A stretch of 64,000 nt of DNA from Sphingomonas sp. 32-62-10. Lineage in GTDB: Bacteria; Pseudomonadota; Alphaproteobacteria; Sphingomonadales; Sphingomonadaceae. Each line of letters opens with the position of its first letter. Within the stretch, counting starts at the first letter, position 1. The stretch is from positions 76,106 to 140,105 of the forward strand of contig NCEE01000004.1 of assembly GCA_002280555.1 (NCBI GenBank), given 5' to 3'. The translations under genes were made by a program, and so were the position numbers. The notes below the pieces were generated by a model, which was given only the letters and a program-made list of their open reading frames with translations, did no database searches and had not been told where the DNA came from. Shown piece after piece: positions 34,167-42,151 of this stretch.

Positions 34167-34935
34167 ATTGCAGCATTTCATTGGTGGCGGTGATCATCTT
34201 CGAATTCACTTCGTAGGCACGCTGGGTTTCGATCATGTTAACCAGTTCTTCGACCACGTTGACGTTCGATCCTTCGAGCATCCCCTGGCGAATACTGCCG
34301 CGGCCATCCTGCCCGGCCGTGCCAAGACTGGCGGCACCGCTGGCGGCGGTTTCGCTCAGGTAATTGTCGCCCGCGGCCTGAAGCCCGGCGCTGTTAGGGA
34401 AGGTCGCCAGCTGGATCTGGCCGATCTGGCTCGGTTCGGTCTGCCCGGCGATCGTTGCCGAAACGGTGCCGTCAGTGCCGATCGTGATTGACGTAGCGCC
34501 TTCTGGAACGGTGATGCCGGGCTGCACGGTATAGCCTTCGGCCGTCACCAGCTGCCCCTCGGCAGATCGCGAGAAATTGCCCGCGCGTGTGTAACCGAGC
34601 GTGCCGCCTGGCAGCGTCACCTGGAAATAGCCATCGCCATCGAGCGCGAGATCGAGCGAGTTGCCGGTGGTGGCGAGCGAGCCCTGGGTGTCGATCCTCG
34701 ACGTACCCTGGATACGCACGCCGGTGCCCAGGTTCAGGCCGGTGGCATATTTGGTTTCGGATGTGCTCGGCGCGCCGGGCGCCGTGATCGTCTGATAGGC
34801 AAGCGTTTCGAACGCTGCCCGATCGCGCTTGTAGCCCGTCGTATTAACGTTTGCGAGGTTGTTCGAGATGACCCGCATGCGCATGTCCTGGGCATCAAGC
34901 CCGGTCCGTGCGATGTGCATTGCTGCGCTGCCCAT
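34147..34935 (-). CDS. flgG: Distal rod protein FlgG
   Basis: The 262-residue protein begins MGSAAMHIARTGLDAQDMRM and has the rod/hook signature ISNNLANVNTTGYKRDRAAF near residues 24-43. At the C-terminus are LEGSNVNVVEELVNMIETQRAYEVNSKMI and a final coiled segment. It forms the distal rod. Length matches the family norm. It is followed by flgH with a short overlap. Confidence 0.95.
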   Translation of the reverse strand: MGSAAMHIARTGLDAQDMRMRVISNNLANVNTTGYKRDRAAFETLAYQTITAPGAPSTSETKYATGLNLGTGVRIQGTSRIDTQGSLATTGNSLDLALDGDGYFQVTLPGGTLGYTRAGNFSRSAEGQLVTAEGYTVQPGITVPEGATSITIGTDGTVSATIAGQTEPSQIGQIQLATFPNSAGLQAAGDNYLSETAASGAASLGTAGQDGRGSIRQGMLEGSNVNVVEELVNMIETQRAYEVNSKMITATNEMLQYVNQNV

Positions 34936-34949
34936 GTCCTTATTCCCCT

Positions 34950-35696
34950 TTAACCGGGCAGGCGCATCAGGGATGCGCCGCCTTCATCGAGTTCCTTGGC
35001 CGATTTGATCAGATTGGCCTGCACTTCGTAGCTGCGCTGGTTCTCGATCATGTCGACCAGCGCCTCGGTGAGATTGACGTTCGATCCTTCGAGCGATCCC
35101 GAAATCAGCTTGGCTGTCGGATCGCCAGGCAGCGCGCCGCCGCCGCGTACATGGAGCAGATTGTCCAGCCCCTTGACGGTGTCCGATCCCTTCAGGCTTG
35201 CCAGCTTGATCTGATCGACAATCACAGGCGCAGCGCCAGGTTCGGCGCCGAACGGGATGATGGCGATGCTGCCATCGGGGCCGATCGTCACACTCTGCGC
35301 GGGTGGCACGGTGATCGGACCCCCCGATCCGATCACCGGGAAACCGTCACCGGTTTCCAGCACGCCCGATGCCGCGATCGAAAGATCGCCACGCCGGGTA
35401 TAGGCTTCGCTGCCATCCTTTGACTGCACGGCGATCCAGGCATCCCCGCCTACCGCTACGTCGAGCGGTTTGCCGGTGGAAAAAATCGCTCCGGGTCGAC
35501 GGTCGACATCGGTGATTTCTTCCGATGCCGGCTGACGCGATAACAGTCCTTCGCCCTTGAGGGTCAGCTGATCGAACACCACCCGCTCGGCGCGAAAGCC
35601 GATCGTAGAGGCGTTCGCCATGTTGTTGGCGATTGCCGCCTGCGCCGCCATGTGCCCCTTCAGGCCCGACGCCGCAGTGTAAATCAGCTTGTCCAT
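34950..35696 (-). CDS. flgF: Proximal rod protein FlgF
   Basis: The 248-residue protein begins MDKLIYTAASGLKGHMAAQAA, contains NNMANASTIGFRAERVVF, and ends with LEGSNVNLTEALVDMIENQRSYEVQANLI-type rod sequence. It is the third proximal rod protein, between FlgC and FlgG in assembly order. It lies 14 bases upstream of flgG on the minus strand and is part of the flgB-flgL operon. Confidence 0.93.
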   Translation of the reverse strand: MDKLIYTAASGLKGHMAAQAAIANNMANASTIGFRAERVVFDQLTLKGEGLLSRQPASEEITDVDRRPGAIFSTGKPLDVAVGGDAWIAVQSKDGSEAYTRRGDLSIAASGVLETGDGFPVIGSGGPITVPPAQSVTIGPDGSIAIIPFGAEPGAAPVIVDQIKLASLKGSDTVKGLDNLLHVRGGGALPGDPTAKLISGSLEGSNVNLTEALVDMIENQRSYEVQANLIKSAKELDEGGASLMRLPG

Positions 35697-35720
35697 TCAA
35701 CTGGCCCCGATCGTCAGAAG

Positions 35721-36986
35721 TTAGCGGATGTTGAAGATGGTCTGCGAGAGCTGGTTGTCCGTCTCGAGCGCCTTGGCATTGGCCTGGAAATTGCGCTGCG
35801 CGGCGATCAGACCAACGAGTTCCTCGGTCTGGTCGACGTTCGAACGCTCGATCGTGCCCGACAGCAGGCCGCCAAAGCCGTTGCTGCCAGGCTCGCCAAG
35901 CGCGGGCGTGCCGGACAGGCCGGTCGGCGCCCAGGTGCTAGTGCCAAGCTGGCGCAGGCCCGATGGATTGGCGAAGTTCGCCAGCAGTACCTTGCCGAGC
36001 GTGCGCGTTTCACCGTTCGAGAAGCTGGCGCGGATCATGCCTTCATTGTCGACGGTCACACCCTGTAGTTGACCCACCGCAACACCGTCCTGGCTGGCGG
36101 CGGCGACATCAAATGGCGAGCCCAGCTGCGTGGTTGCGGTCCCGAAATCGAGCGCAATCACCTGCGGGTTGGGGCTGCTTGCCGGGGTGAACGCGTCGAA
36201 CGTGTTTGGCGTTGTCGGCGAGGTGAGCGTGCCTGCAATGTCGAAAGTCAGCGTGATTTCATCGACGCCCGCCACGGTCAGTGCCTGATCGCCGACAAAG
36301 TTATAGGCAGACCAGACGCTGGTCGGCGTGCCGCCCGTGGGGACGGTTTCGCGCTTGAAATAGGTGGTCAGAACCTGGGCATTGCCCTCTGAGTCATAGA
36401 TCGTCGTCTGGGTCGATTCATTGTAGCTCGTCGGATCGAAGCGATCGAAAGTCGTCGTCGTTGGAATCGCTCCGCCGCCCGGCAGATTAAGCGACAGGGC
36501 GACATTCTGCGTCGGTACCGGCGTGCCGCTGGTGGCGGGCAGACGGACAGAGACCGCCGAGGACAGCCCCGATGCCACTATGGCGCCGCTGCCATCCACT
36601 GGATAGGCCTGCAGGTGCGATCCTGCGCCGTCGACGACATAGCGGTCGGCATTGACGAGGAACGATCCATTTCGCGTGAAGTTGACCGGACCGCCATCAA
36701 GCTGCGGTTTCACGGCAAAAAACCCGTCGCCTGAAATCGCAATATCCAGCGCCGACGATGTCTGCACCAGATTGCCCTGGCTGAACTGCTGGCGATTGGC
36801 CTTGACGACGGTGCCCGACCCGATCGCCTGGGTGGGATTGGTGCCCACGCTGGAGGCGATCACGTCGGCGAATTCCGAACGGCTCTTCTTGAAGCCGCTG
36901 GTGCTGACATTGGCCAGGTTGTGCGAAATGACCGCGAGATCGGTCTGGGCTGCGCGCAGGCCGCTGAGCGAAGTGTAGAAAGACAT
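35721..36986 (-). CDS. flgE: Flagellar hook protein FlgE
   Basis: The 421-residue protein begins MSFYTSLSGLRAAQTDLAVIS with SHNLANVSTSGFKKSRSEF, and ends ERSNVDQTEELVGLIAAQRNFQANAKALETDNQ (two segments). The central domains D1 and D2 carry the usual Thr/Ser-rich sequence. It polymerises into the hook under control of FliK and FlgD. Length is in the common range. Confidence 0.95.
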   Translation of the reverse strand: MSFYTSLSGLRAAQTDLAVISHNLANVSTSGFKKSRSEFADVIASSVGTNPTQAIGSGTVVKANRQQFSQGNLVQTSSALDIAISGDGFFAVKPQLDGGPVNFTRNGSFLVNADRYVVDGAGSHLQAYPVDGSGAIVASGLSSAVSVRLPATSGTPVPTQNVALSLNLPGGGAIPTTTTFDRFDPTSYNESTQTTIYDSEGNAQVLTTYFKRETVPTGGTPTSVWSAYNFVGDQALTVAGVDEITLTFDIAGTLTSPTTPNTFDAFTPASSPNPQVIALDFGTATTQLGSPFDVAAASQDGVAVGQLQGVTVDNEGMIRASFSNGETRTLGKVLLANFANPSGLRQLGTSTWAPTGLSGTPALGEPGSNGFGGLLSGTIERSNVDQTEELVGLIAAQRNFQANAKALETDNQLSQTIFNIR

Positions 36987-37025
36987 GGTTGTATCTCCTT
37001 GGCGAAACTGTTCGGTGGTGGCGGA

Positions 37026-37712
37026 TCAGCCGATCTGGCGAACCTGGGTTGTCGGGATTTGGCCAATGCCGGCCACGGTAAGGATCGGGGCGCCTGTTGA
37101 CGGGATCGATACCGAACTGACCGGTGCCCAGACGAGCGAGGTGGTCGCGACGCTGGCGTTATTGTTGTTGGCAACGGCGGTGATCTTGAATGGGCCGGGT
37201 CCTGCGGGATCGCCGCTATTGGTGCTTCCATCCCAATCGAAGGTAACGGTACCCTTGGTCTGCGCGCCCAGTGACAAGGTTTTGAGGACCGCGCCGTTCG
37301 GGCCCTGGATCGATACGCGGAGGTCGCTGGCATCCCCCGCCAGTTCGACCGCGCCCGTCAACCCGCCATCGGTGCGCGGAAACGCGGTGTCGCCCGGCGC
37401 CAGAACGGTGCGGCCGACATAGCTCAGCGCATCGCTCGTCGTGCTGCCGGCGAGCTTTTCCTGGATCGCCTTCAGCGTTGTGTTCATCTCGGCAATGCCG
37501 GCCACGCTGGAGAACTGCGCAAGCTGCGTCAGCTGCGCGGCGGCATCGACCGGATCGGTCGGATCCTGGTTCTTCAGCTGCGCGGTCAGCAGCTTCAGGA
37601 AATCATTCTGGCTCAGCGAATCGGCTTGCGCCGCGGTCGTCACCTTCGCGGCGGTATTGCCGGAACGGCTAATCCCCAGATTGGCCAATGTGCTATCGAA
37701 AGAACTCGCCAT
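37026..37712 (-). CDS. flgD: Hook-capping protein FlgD
   Basis: The 228-residue protein has the FlgD N-terminal block SQNDFLKLLTAQLKNQDPTDPVDAAA and TQLAQFSSVAGIAEMN (about residues 33-78), followed by a FlgD Ig-like and tudor-like C-terminal region (FDWDGSTNSGDPAGPGPFKI). It caps the growing hook. It lies two bases from flgC on the minus strand and 39 bases before flgE. Confidence 0.93.
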   Translation of the reverse strand: MASSFDSTLANLGISRSGNTAAKVTTAAQADSLSQNDFLKLLTAQLKNQDPTDPVDAAAQLTQLAQFSSVAGIAEMNTTLKAIQEKLAGSTTSDALSYVGRTVLAPGDTAFPRTDGGLTGAVELAGDASDLRVSIQGPNGAVLKTLSLGAQTKGTVTFDWDGSTNSGDPAGPGPFKITAVANNNNASVATTSLVWAPVSSVSIPSTGAPILTVAGIGQIPTTQVRQIG

Positions 37713-37714
37713 GA

Positions 37715-38125
37715 TCAGCGTCCCAGCTTGAGGGTATCGAGGATCAGCGACTTGGCGGTCTGCAGTACCTCGACATTGTTTTGAAAGTTTCGGGCGGTTT
37801 CCATCATGTCGACCAGCTCGCGCGTCTCATCGACGGCGGCTTCGAACACGTTGCCATCCGCATCGGCGACAGGGTTGGTCGGGTCGTAGCGTTTGGTCGG
37901 CGCGTTGCCGGCCTGAACGATGCTTTCGACGTTGACGGTCGCAAGTCCCGATGCCTGATCGAACTGGGTGCGGAACACCGGCTTCATCGTCTTGTAGGCG
38001 GCCGCTGCCGACCCCGAGACGACGCCTGCATTGGCCAGGTTCGACGCGGTGGTGTTCATCCGCACGAGCTGGGCGGACATTGCCCGGCCGGCGACCTGGA
38101 AAATGGTGAGGGGTTGATCGGCCAT
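37715..38125 (-). CDS. flgC: Proximal rod protein FlgC
   Basis: The 136-residue protein has the rod signature (AMSAQLVRMNTTASNLANAG, about residues 11-30) and the FlgC C-terminal segment VDMMETARNFQNNVEVLQTAKSL (part). It stacks on FlgB in the proximal rod. One base separates its start region from the end of flgB. Confidence 0.95.
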   Translation of the reverse strand: MADQPLTIFQVAGRAMSAQLVRMNTTASNLANAGVVSGSAAAAYKTMKPVFRTQFDQASGLATVNVESIVQAGNAPTKRYDPTNPVADADGNVFEAAVDETRELVDMMETARNFQNNVEVLQTAKSLILDTLKLGR

Positions 38126-38126
38126 C

Positions 38127-38480
38127 TTATTCGCCTCTCAGGGCACGGGTGATCTGGCCGATGCGGCCATTCAGGAATGAAAGCGTCGTCTGATAGGCGA
38201 CCGCGTTTTCGGCGAAGGCCGTCTGCTCGGTCGCGAGCTCGACGGTGTTGCCGTCGAGCGATGCCTGGACGGGCACGCGGAAGCGGGTGGCGCTGCCGAT
38301 CGCCATATCAGTCATGTTGCGGTTGCTGCCCGATTGCGCGAGCGCTGCCTGGAAATCGATGTCCTTGGCCTTGAAGCCGGGCGTGGAGGCGTTGGCGATG
38401 TTGGACGCAATCATCCCCATGCGCCGCGAGCGCAGTTCAAGCGCTGCTGCATGCACACCGAAAAGAAGGTCGTCTGACAC
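38127..38480 (-). CDS. flgB: Proximal rod protein FlgB
   Basis: The 117-residue protein starts at GTG 38480 with GAGGA eight bases upstream; the longer open frame to 38738 crosses the promoter and the divergent gene. It contains LFGVHAAALELRSRRMGMIA, then NIANASTPGFKAKDIDFQAAL and the C-terminal VAYQTTLSFLNGRIGQI. It is the first gene of the minus-strand flagellar operon, about 40 bases downstream of the predicted sigma-54 start. Confidence 0.93.
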   Translation of the reverse strand: MSDDLLFGVHAAALELRSRRMGMIASNIANASTPGFKAKDIDFQAALAQSGSNRNMTDMAIGSATRFRVPVQASLDGNTVELATEQTAFAENAVAYQTTLSFLNGRIGQITRALRGE

Positions 38481-38530
38481 GGGTCTAGTCCTCGTATTGA
38501 TCTGTGCAAAAAATTCTGCGTGGCCAATCA

Positions 38531-38547
38531 AGCAATCACCGTGCCAA
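38531..38547 (-). promoter_or_regulatory. Sigma-54 promoter of the flgB operon
   Basis: On the minus strand the sequence reads TTGGCACGGTGATTGCT. This matches the RpoN consensus TGGCACG-N4-TTGCT exactly, with ten bases between the -24 GG and the -12 GC. Transcription should start near 38520, about 40 bases before the flgB GTG. It is nearly identical to the site at 41248-41264. An enhancer-binding protein for it is encoded at 50022. Confidence 0.9.
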
Positions 38548-38727
38548 TTTGCCTTGCCGGTTCGGAAATGCCCGTTTGCCGACCCAGATCGCCCAAAGCG
38601 GCAAGATGTTGCCGGGAAGCGGCAACGCGGCGGCAAGCTTGCGTCGGATATCGATCGTGCCGGACGGCAATGATGATTGATGGCGACCGATCGGCAATTT
38701 GGCGCGACCCTTGCTACGCGGCGCGGC

Positions 38728-39429
38728 ATGAACAGCATCGATCTTGCCCAGGCGCTTGGGCCTTATCTCGATCCGGTTGCGGCGGGGATTGTCGGCGGTG
38801 GCACATTGCTGGCCGTCGTTCTTCGCACGCAGGCGCATGATCTGGCCCGCGCGGTCGCCGCATTGCCGGTGCTGGCGCGGCGCCGGTTCCGCGCCGATCC
38901 GCTGGTCGATCAGATTGCCGCGCTTGGCCGCATCGCCGCGCGCCACGGCGTGATGTCGCTCGATCGGTCGGTGATTGCCGATGCGGATGTGTCAGCGGCC
39001 GTTGCTGCGATCGTCGACGGTGCCGATCCCGATCAGGTCCAGGCGATCGTCCGTCACGCCCGCCAGGCGCGGATCGAGCGCCATCTGGCTGCGGCAGAGG
39101 TTTGGGCCTCCGCTGCGGAGGTCGCCCCCGCCCTGGGAATGGTCGGCACGCTAATCGGGCTGGTGAAGATGTTCCTGTCGATGAATGATCCGACCGCGAT
39201 TGGCGGGGCGATGGCGGTCGCGCTGCTCGCGACATTATATGGTGCCCTGATTGCCAATCTTGTCGCCATGCCGATTGCTGCCCGGTTGCGCCGCTGCGCA
39301 CGCGAAGAAGCATTTGAACGCACTCGGATCGAAGCCCCGCTGGCCGCCATGGCCGCGCGCGAGGCGCCGCGCCTGCGCGATCATCCGCGCCCCATCGATC
39401 GTGCGCTGGCAGACAGGTCTGCCGCATGA
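38728..39429 (+). CDS. Second MotA-like stator subunit
   Basis: The protein of about 233 residues belongs to the MotA/TolQ/ExbB proton-channel family. The C-terminal half has VWASAAEVAPALGMVGTLIGLVKMFL and ATLYGALIANLVAMPIAARL (each in part), with the two prolines that in MotA sit at the channel (APALG and AMPIA). The N-terminal part has one clear membrane segment (PVAAGIVGGGTLLAVVL) and a cytoplasmic loop. It is shorter than typical MotA (about 285-290). It overlaps the MotB-like gene by ATGA, is divergent from flgB and precedes flgA. Start codon is uncertain: ATG 38728 is chosen and ATG 38680 is the alternative. Confidence 0.8.
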   Translation: MNSIDLAQALGPYLDPVAAGIVGGGTLLAVVLRTQAHDLARAVAALPVLARRRFRADPLVDQIAALGRIAARHGVMSLDRSVIADADVSAAVAAIVDGADPDQVQAIVRHARQARIERHLAAAEVWASAAEVAPALGMVGTLIGLVKMFLSMNDPTAIGGAMAVALLATLYGALIANLVAMPIAARLRRCAREEAFERTRIEAPLAAMAAREAPRLRDHPRPIDRALADRSAA

Positions 39430-39944
39430 CTGATGATTTCTTTCCTGAAACCCCGTCGGCGCGGCCGATTTGGCTGGTGACCCTGGCCGATCTTGCATTG
39501 CTGCTCGTCGGGTTTTTCGTGCTGATTCAGGCGAACCAGACGCTCGACGGGAAAGCGCTCGCGCAGGGCTTGCGCGAGGGTTTCGGCGTGACGACGCGCG
39601 TCACCGATCCGATGCCGGTTGCGGTCGCTGCGATGGCCGATTTCGGACTCGGATCGAGCGTACTGCCTTCGTCGCCCGCCAGCATCATCGCTTGGGCGCG
39701 GAGCGCCGCCACCGATCCCCGCGTCCAGATCAAAATTACCGGGGCAACTGATGGCACCCCCGCCGATGTCGAACCCGTCACCCGCAGCGCGAGCGTGCTC
39801 GCCGCCGATCGCGCCCGCGCGGTGGCGGCAGCGCTTGCCAGCGCTGGCGCAGTCCCGGCCGACCGGCTGACCATCGCCAACGACTCGACACCCGGCCGTC
39901 GCACCGTGACGCTGACGATTGGCTTTGGCGGGGAACGGCCATGA
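39426..39944 (+). CDS. Second MotB-like stator subunit
   Basis: The 172-residue protein has a short cytoplasmic start and the MotB-type helix IWLVTLADLALLLVGFFVLI (about residues 15-34), in which Asp22 occupies the position of the proton-carrying aspartate. The C-terminal OmpA-like domain is divergent. It keeps TGATD, then SVLAADRARAVAAALASAG and RRTVTLTI, but lacks the usual Gly-His-Thr-Asp and the full Asn-x-x-Leu-Ser-x-x-Arg-Ala motif. It overlaps the MotA-like gene by four bases, so the two form one stator. Whether it still binds peptidoglycan is uncertain. Confidence 0.8.
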   Translation: MTDDFFPETPSARPIWLVTLADLALLLVGFFVLIQANQTLDGKALAQGLREGFGVTTRVTDPMPVAVAAMADFGLGSSVLPSSPASIIAWARSAATDPRVQIKITGATDGTPADVEPVTRSASVLAADRARAVAAALASAGAVPADRLTIANDSTPGRRTVTLTIGFGGERP

Positions 39945-40000
39945 TTTGCCGCCCGGCAACACTATTTTGCCGGTTTCGGCTGCTTTTTAGGGAGAAGACG

Positions 40001-40525
40001 ATGTACCGCTTGCTCGCAACCACCTTGCTGATCGCCAGCCCGGCGGCGGCACAGACCGGCTTTCAGGATACCCAGGCGATCGATCGCGGGGTTGCTGCCT
40101 TTACTGGCAAGCCGATGGGCGCCGAGGGCGGTGCGCGTGCGCCTGTCGATACCCGATTGAAGCTGGCGGCATGCCCGATGGTCTCGATGGCATGGCGGGC
40201 GGACAATCATGATTCGGTGGTGGTGACGTGCACCGGCCCCGATTGGCGCCTCTATGTGCCCGTAATCGTACCGCCAACGCCGGTGCAAGCGCCCGTCGCA
40301 GCGCCAGTTGCGGTTGCCGTCAAACCGCAGATCATCATCAAGCGCGGTGATCCGGTGACGATCGAGGCGGGCACCAACGGCTTTTCGATCAGCCGTGACG
40401 GCGTGGCGATGAGCGATGCTGCCCCCGGAGGCCGCTTGCTCGTCAATGTCGATGATCCAAAAAAGCCGGTCCAGGCAATTGCGGTGAGTGCGGGCCGCGC
40501 GACATTGCCGGGTTATGCGCTGTAA
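40001..40525 (+). CDS. flgA: P-ring assembly protein FlgA
   Basis: The 174-residue protein has a signal peptide (MYRLLATTLLIASPAAA, cleaved near residue 17). A SAF-type domain with RGDPVTIEAGTNGFSISRDGVAMSD follows near residues 112-136, then GGRLLVNVDD and the final strand. These are FlgA features. It acts in the periplasm as chaperone for FlgI. ATG 40001 follows AGGGAGA; an earlier ATG at 39941 gives no signal peptide. It is the third gene of the plus-strand run after the second stator. Confidence 0.85.
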   Translation: MYRLLATTLLIASPAAAQTGFQDTQAIDRGVAAFTGKPMGAEGGARAPVDTRLKLAACPMVSMAWRADNHDSVVVTCTGPDWRLYVPVIVPPTPVQAPVAAPVAVAVKPQIIIKRGDPVTIEAGTNGFSISRDGVAMSDAAPGGRLLVNVDDPKKPVQAIAVSAGRATLPGYAL

Positions 40526-40552
40526 CACCGGACCCGAGGTGATAATTTTTCC

Positions 40553-40579
40553 TAAAACTTTGCCGTTCGCGGTCGTTCT
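40553..40579 (+). promoter_or_regulatory. Possible sigma-28 promoter of flgM
   Basis: TAAAACTT, then 11 bases, then GTCGTTCT. The first half fits the -35 box of FliA-dependent promoters (TAAAGTTT). The second half fits the -10 box (GCCGATAA) only in part, at four of eight positions. It lies 33 bases before the flgM start, a suitable distance. A FliA-dependent flgM promoter is common in other bacteria, but this match is weak. Confidence 0.3.
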
Positions 40580-40612
40580 ACTGGGTGTAGGCACGATCAC
40601 GAGGGTGGAGAC

Positions 40613-40900
40613 ATGGTGGATCCTGTTGGGACAAAGCCGGTTACGCAGGAGCGTTCGCTAGCGCGCGTTGCGCAAACCGCGCCAATCGCCCGCTCACGAT
40701 CGGCCGTTCAGGACGATGCCGACACGGTTGTTGCCGGTGGTGTTGCTTCGCTGGTCGCCGATTATGCTGCTAAGCCACCCATCGATGAGGAACGCGTCGC
40801 GCAAATCCGCCGCGCGATTGCCACCAACAGCTATCCGATTGTTGCTGAGACGATTGCCGACCGGCTGATCGCGATCAAGATGAACTGGAAGCCGCAATGA
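40613..40900 (+). CDS. flgM: Anti-sigma-28 factor FlgM
   Basis: The 95-residue protein ends with the FlgM core: VASLVADYAAKPPIDEERVAQIRRAI (in two segments), then ATNSYPIVAETIADRLIAIK, about residues 44-90. It binds FliA until hook completion, when it is exported. The ribosome site GGAG lies six bases before the ATG. It overlaps flgN by four bases (ATGA). Together with fliA at 44233 it gives the late-gene checkpoint. Confidence 0.9.
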   Translation: MVDPVGTKPVTQERSLARVAQTAPIARSRSAVQDDADTVVAGGVASLVADYAAKPPIDEERVAQIRRAIATNSYPIVAETIADRLIAIKMNWKPQ

Positions 40901-41226
40901 CACCCGGAACGACGCGGCGTGACGCCCTGATCCGCGTGATCGATGCGCTCCATGCCGAGATTGCTGCGCTGAAATCCAACGATGTCGCCGGGCTTGAGCG
41001 TGCAACGCGCACCAAGCTGATCGCGATCGATACCATCTCCGCCACGCCTGATGGCGTCCCCACCCCGGATATCCGTGCGCTTGCCGAAGAAGCGCACCGC
41101 TTGAACGAAACCTGCCGCATCTATGTGAACCTGATGAGCGCCAATGTGCGCCGCCGGTTGCAGCAGCTGACCGGCGAAGGCCCGACGGGCTATCGTGGCC
41201 CTGCGCTGGCAGGCGGCTACGCCTAA
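40897..41226 (+). CDS. flgN: Flagellar export chaperone FlgN-like
   Basis: The 109-residue all-helical protein has the profile of FlgN-type chaperones: DALIRVIDALHAEIAALKSND, then EAHRLNETCRIYVNLMSANVRRRLQQLTG (parts), and a C-terminal GYRGPALAGGY tail. It should bind FlgK and FlgL before export. It is coupled to flgM by ATGA. The identification relies on position after flgM plus the helical pattern. Confidence 0.7.
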   Translation: MTPGTTRRDALIRVIDALHAEIAALKSNDVAGLERATRTKLIAIDTISATPDGVPTPDIRALAEEAHRLNETCRIYVNLMSANVRRRLQQLTGEGPTGYRGPALAGGYA

Positions 41227-41247
41227 ATCAGTCTAACTGCCAAGAAA

Positions 41248-41264
41248 TTGGCACGGTCTTTGCT
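41248..41264 (+). promoter_or_regulatory. Sigma-54 promoter of the transglycosylase-flhA-fliA operon
   Basis: TTGGCACGGTCTTTGCT matches TGGCACG-N4-TTGCT with ten bases between GG and GC. It begins 21 bases after the flgN stop. The predicted start is near 41275, about 25 bases before the ATG of the rod transglycosylase at 41300. The flanking bases (AAATTGGCACGG) match those of the flgB promoter site, which suggests shared recent origin or strong selection. Confidence 0.9.
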
Positions 41265-41299
41265 GTGTAAGCTCCTGCAACAGGGGGCGTACCAAGTCG

Positions 41300-42148
41300 A
41301 TGACCGTCAATCCAATCGACAGAAACACCGGGACGATCCAGTCAGCGATTGCGCTGGCATCGGCCAAGACGGGTGTGGATTTCAATTATCTGCTCGGCCA
41401 GGCGCAGGTCGAAAGCGGCATGCGCGCCGATGCCCGAGCCGGCACGTCGAGTGCGTCTGGGCTGTACCAGTTCATCGAACAAAGTTGGCTCGCGGTTATC
41501 AAGAAACACGGCGCCGAACACGGGCTTGGCTGGGCGGCTGATAGCATCGGCGAAGGCGCCAATGGCCGGATGACGGTCAGCGATCCTGCCACGCGGCGCG
41601 CGATCCTGGCGCTGCGCAACGATCCCAGCACGGCATCGCTGATGGCCGCCGAACATGCCGCTGACAACAAGGCATCGATCGAAGGCAGCCTGGGTCGCAC
41701 CGCGACCGGCACCGATCTCTACATGGCGCATTTCCTGGGTCTGGGGGGCGCCCGCAACTTTCTGAAGAATATGGAAGCCAATCCCGGCAAGATCGGCGCG
41801 GCACTGTTTCCGGCTGCGGCGCGCGCCAATCACAACATCTTCTACGGCGCTGGCGGGCAACCGCGCACGCTCAGCGAAATCTATGACCGTTTCTCCGCCA
41901 AGCTCGATCGCGGGGCTGCATCGGTGGGAGCGGTGGGCCTTGCATCGCGCAGCCTGACGCCGACCGAATCGAGCGACGGCATGGAAGTGATCCCCAGCAA
42001 TGGCGAGAGCCAGACCGGGGCGACCCGTTGGGCGCAGGCAACGATCACCCAGTTGAAGGGCACCACGGATCGTGCGGCGTCGCTATTGCGGCCAACGCCC
42101 GATACCGCCCGGCTCGCCTATCTGATGCTCGCCCGGTTGGGCGGCTAA
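41300..42148 (+). CDS. Flagellar lytic transglycosylase (rod-assembly muramidase)
   Basis: The 282-residue protein has a lysozyme-like transglycosylase domain near its N-terminus. YLLGQAQVESGMRADARAG places the catalytic glutamate at residue 38, followed by SASGLYQFIEQSWL. The later MAHFLGLGGARNFL segment is typical of this group. No classical signal peptide is visible, so export may go through the flagellar type III apparatus. With FlgJ reduced to its rod-binding part, this enzyme is the likely agent that opens the peptidoglycan for the rod. It stands first behind its own sigma-54 promoter, ahead of flhA. Confidence 0.85.
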   Translation: MTVNPIDRNTGTIQSAIALASAKTGVDFNYLLGQAQVESGMRADARAGTSSASGLYQFIEQSWLAVIKKHGAEHGLGWAADSIGEGANGRMTVSDPATRRAILALRNDPSTASLMAAEHAADNKASIEGSLGRTATGTDLYMAHFLGLGGARNFLKNMEANPGKIGAALFPAAARANHNIFYGAGGQPRTLSEIYDRFSAKLDRGAASVGAVGLASRSLTPTESSDGMEVIPSNGESQTGATRWAQATITQLKGTTDRAASLLRPTPDTARLAYLMLARLGG

Positions 42149-42151
42149 GCG

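Noticed and set aside
38481..38738. Long N-terminal extension of FlgB
   Set aside because: It would cross the sigma-54 promoter and the divergent stator start. FlgB proteins begin near the GTG at 38480, which has a good ribosome site.
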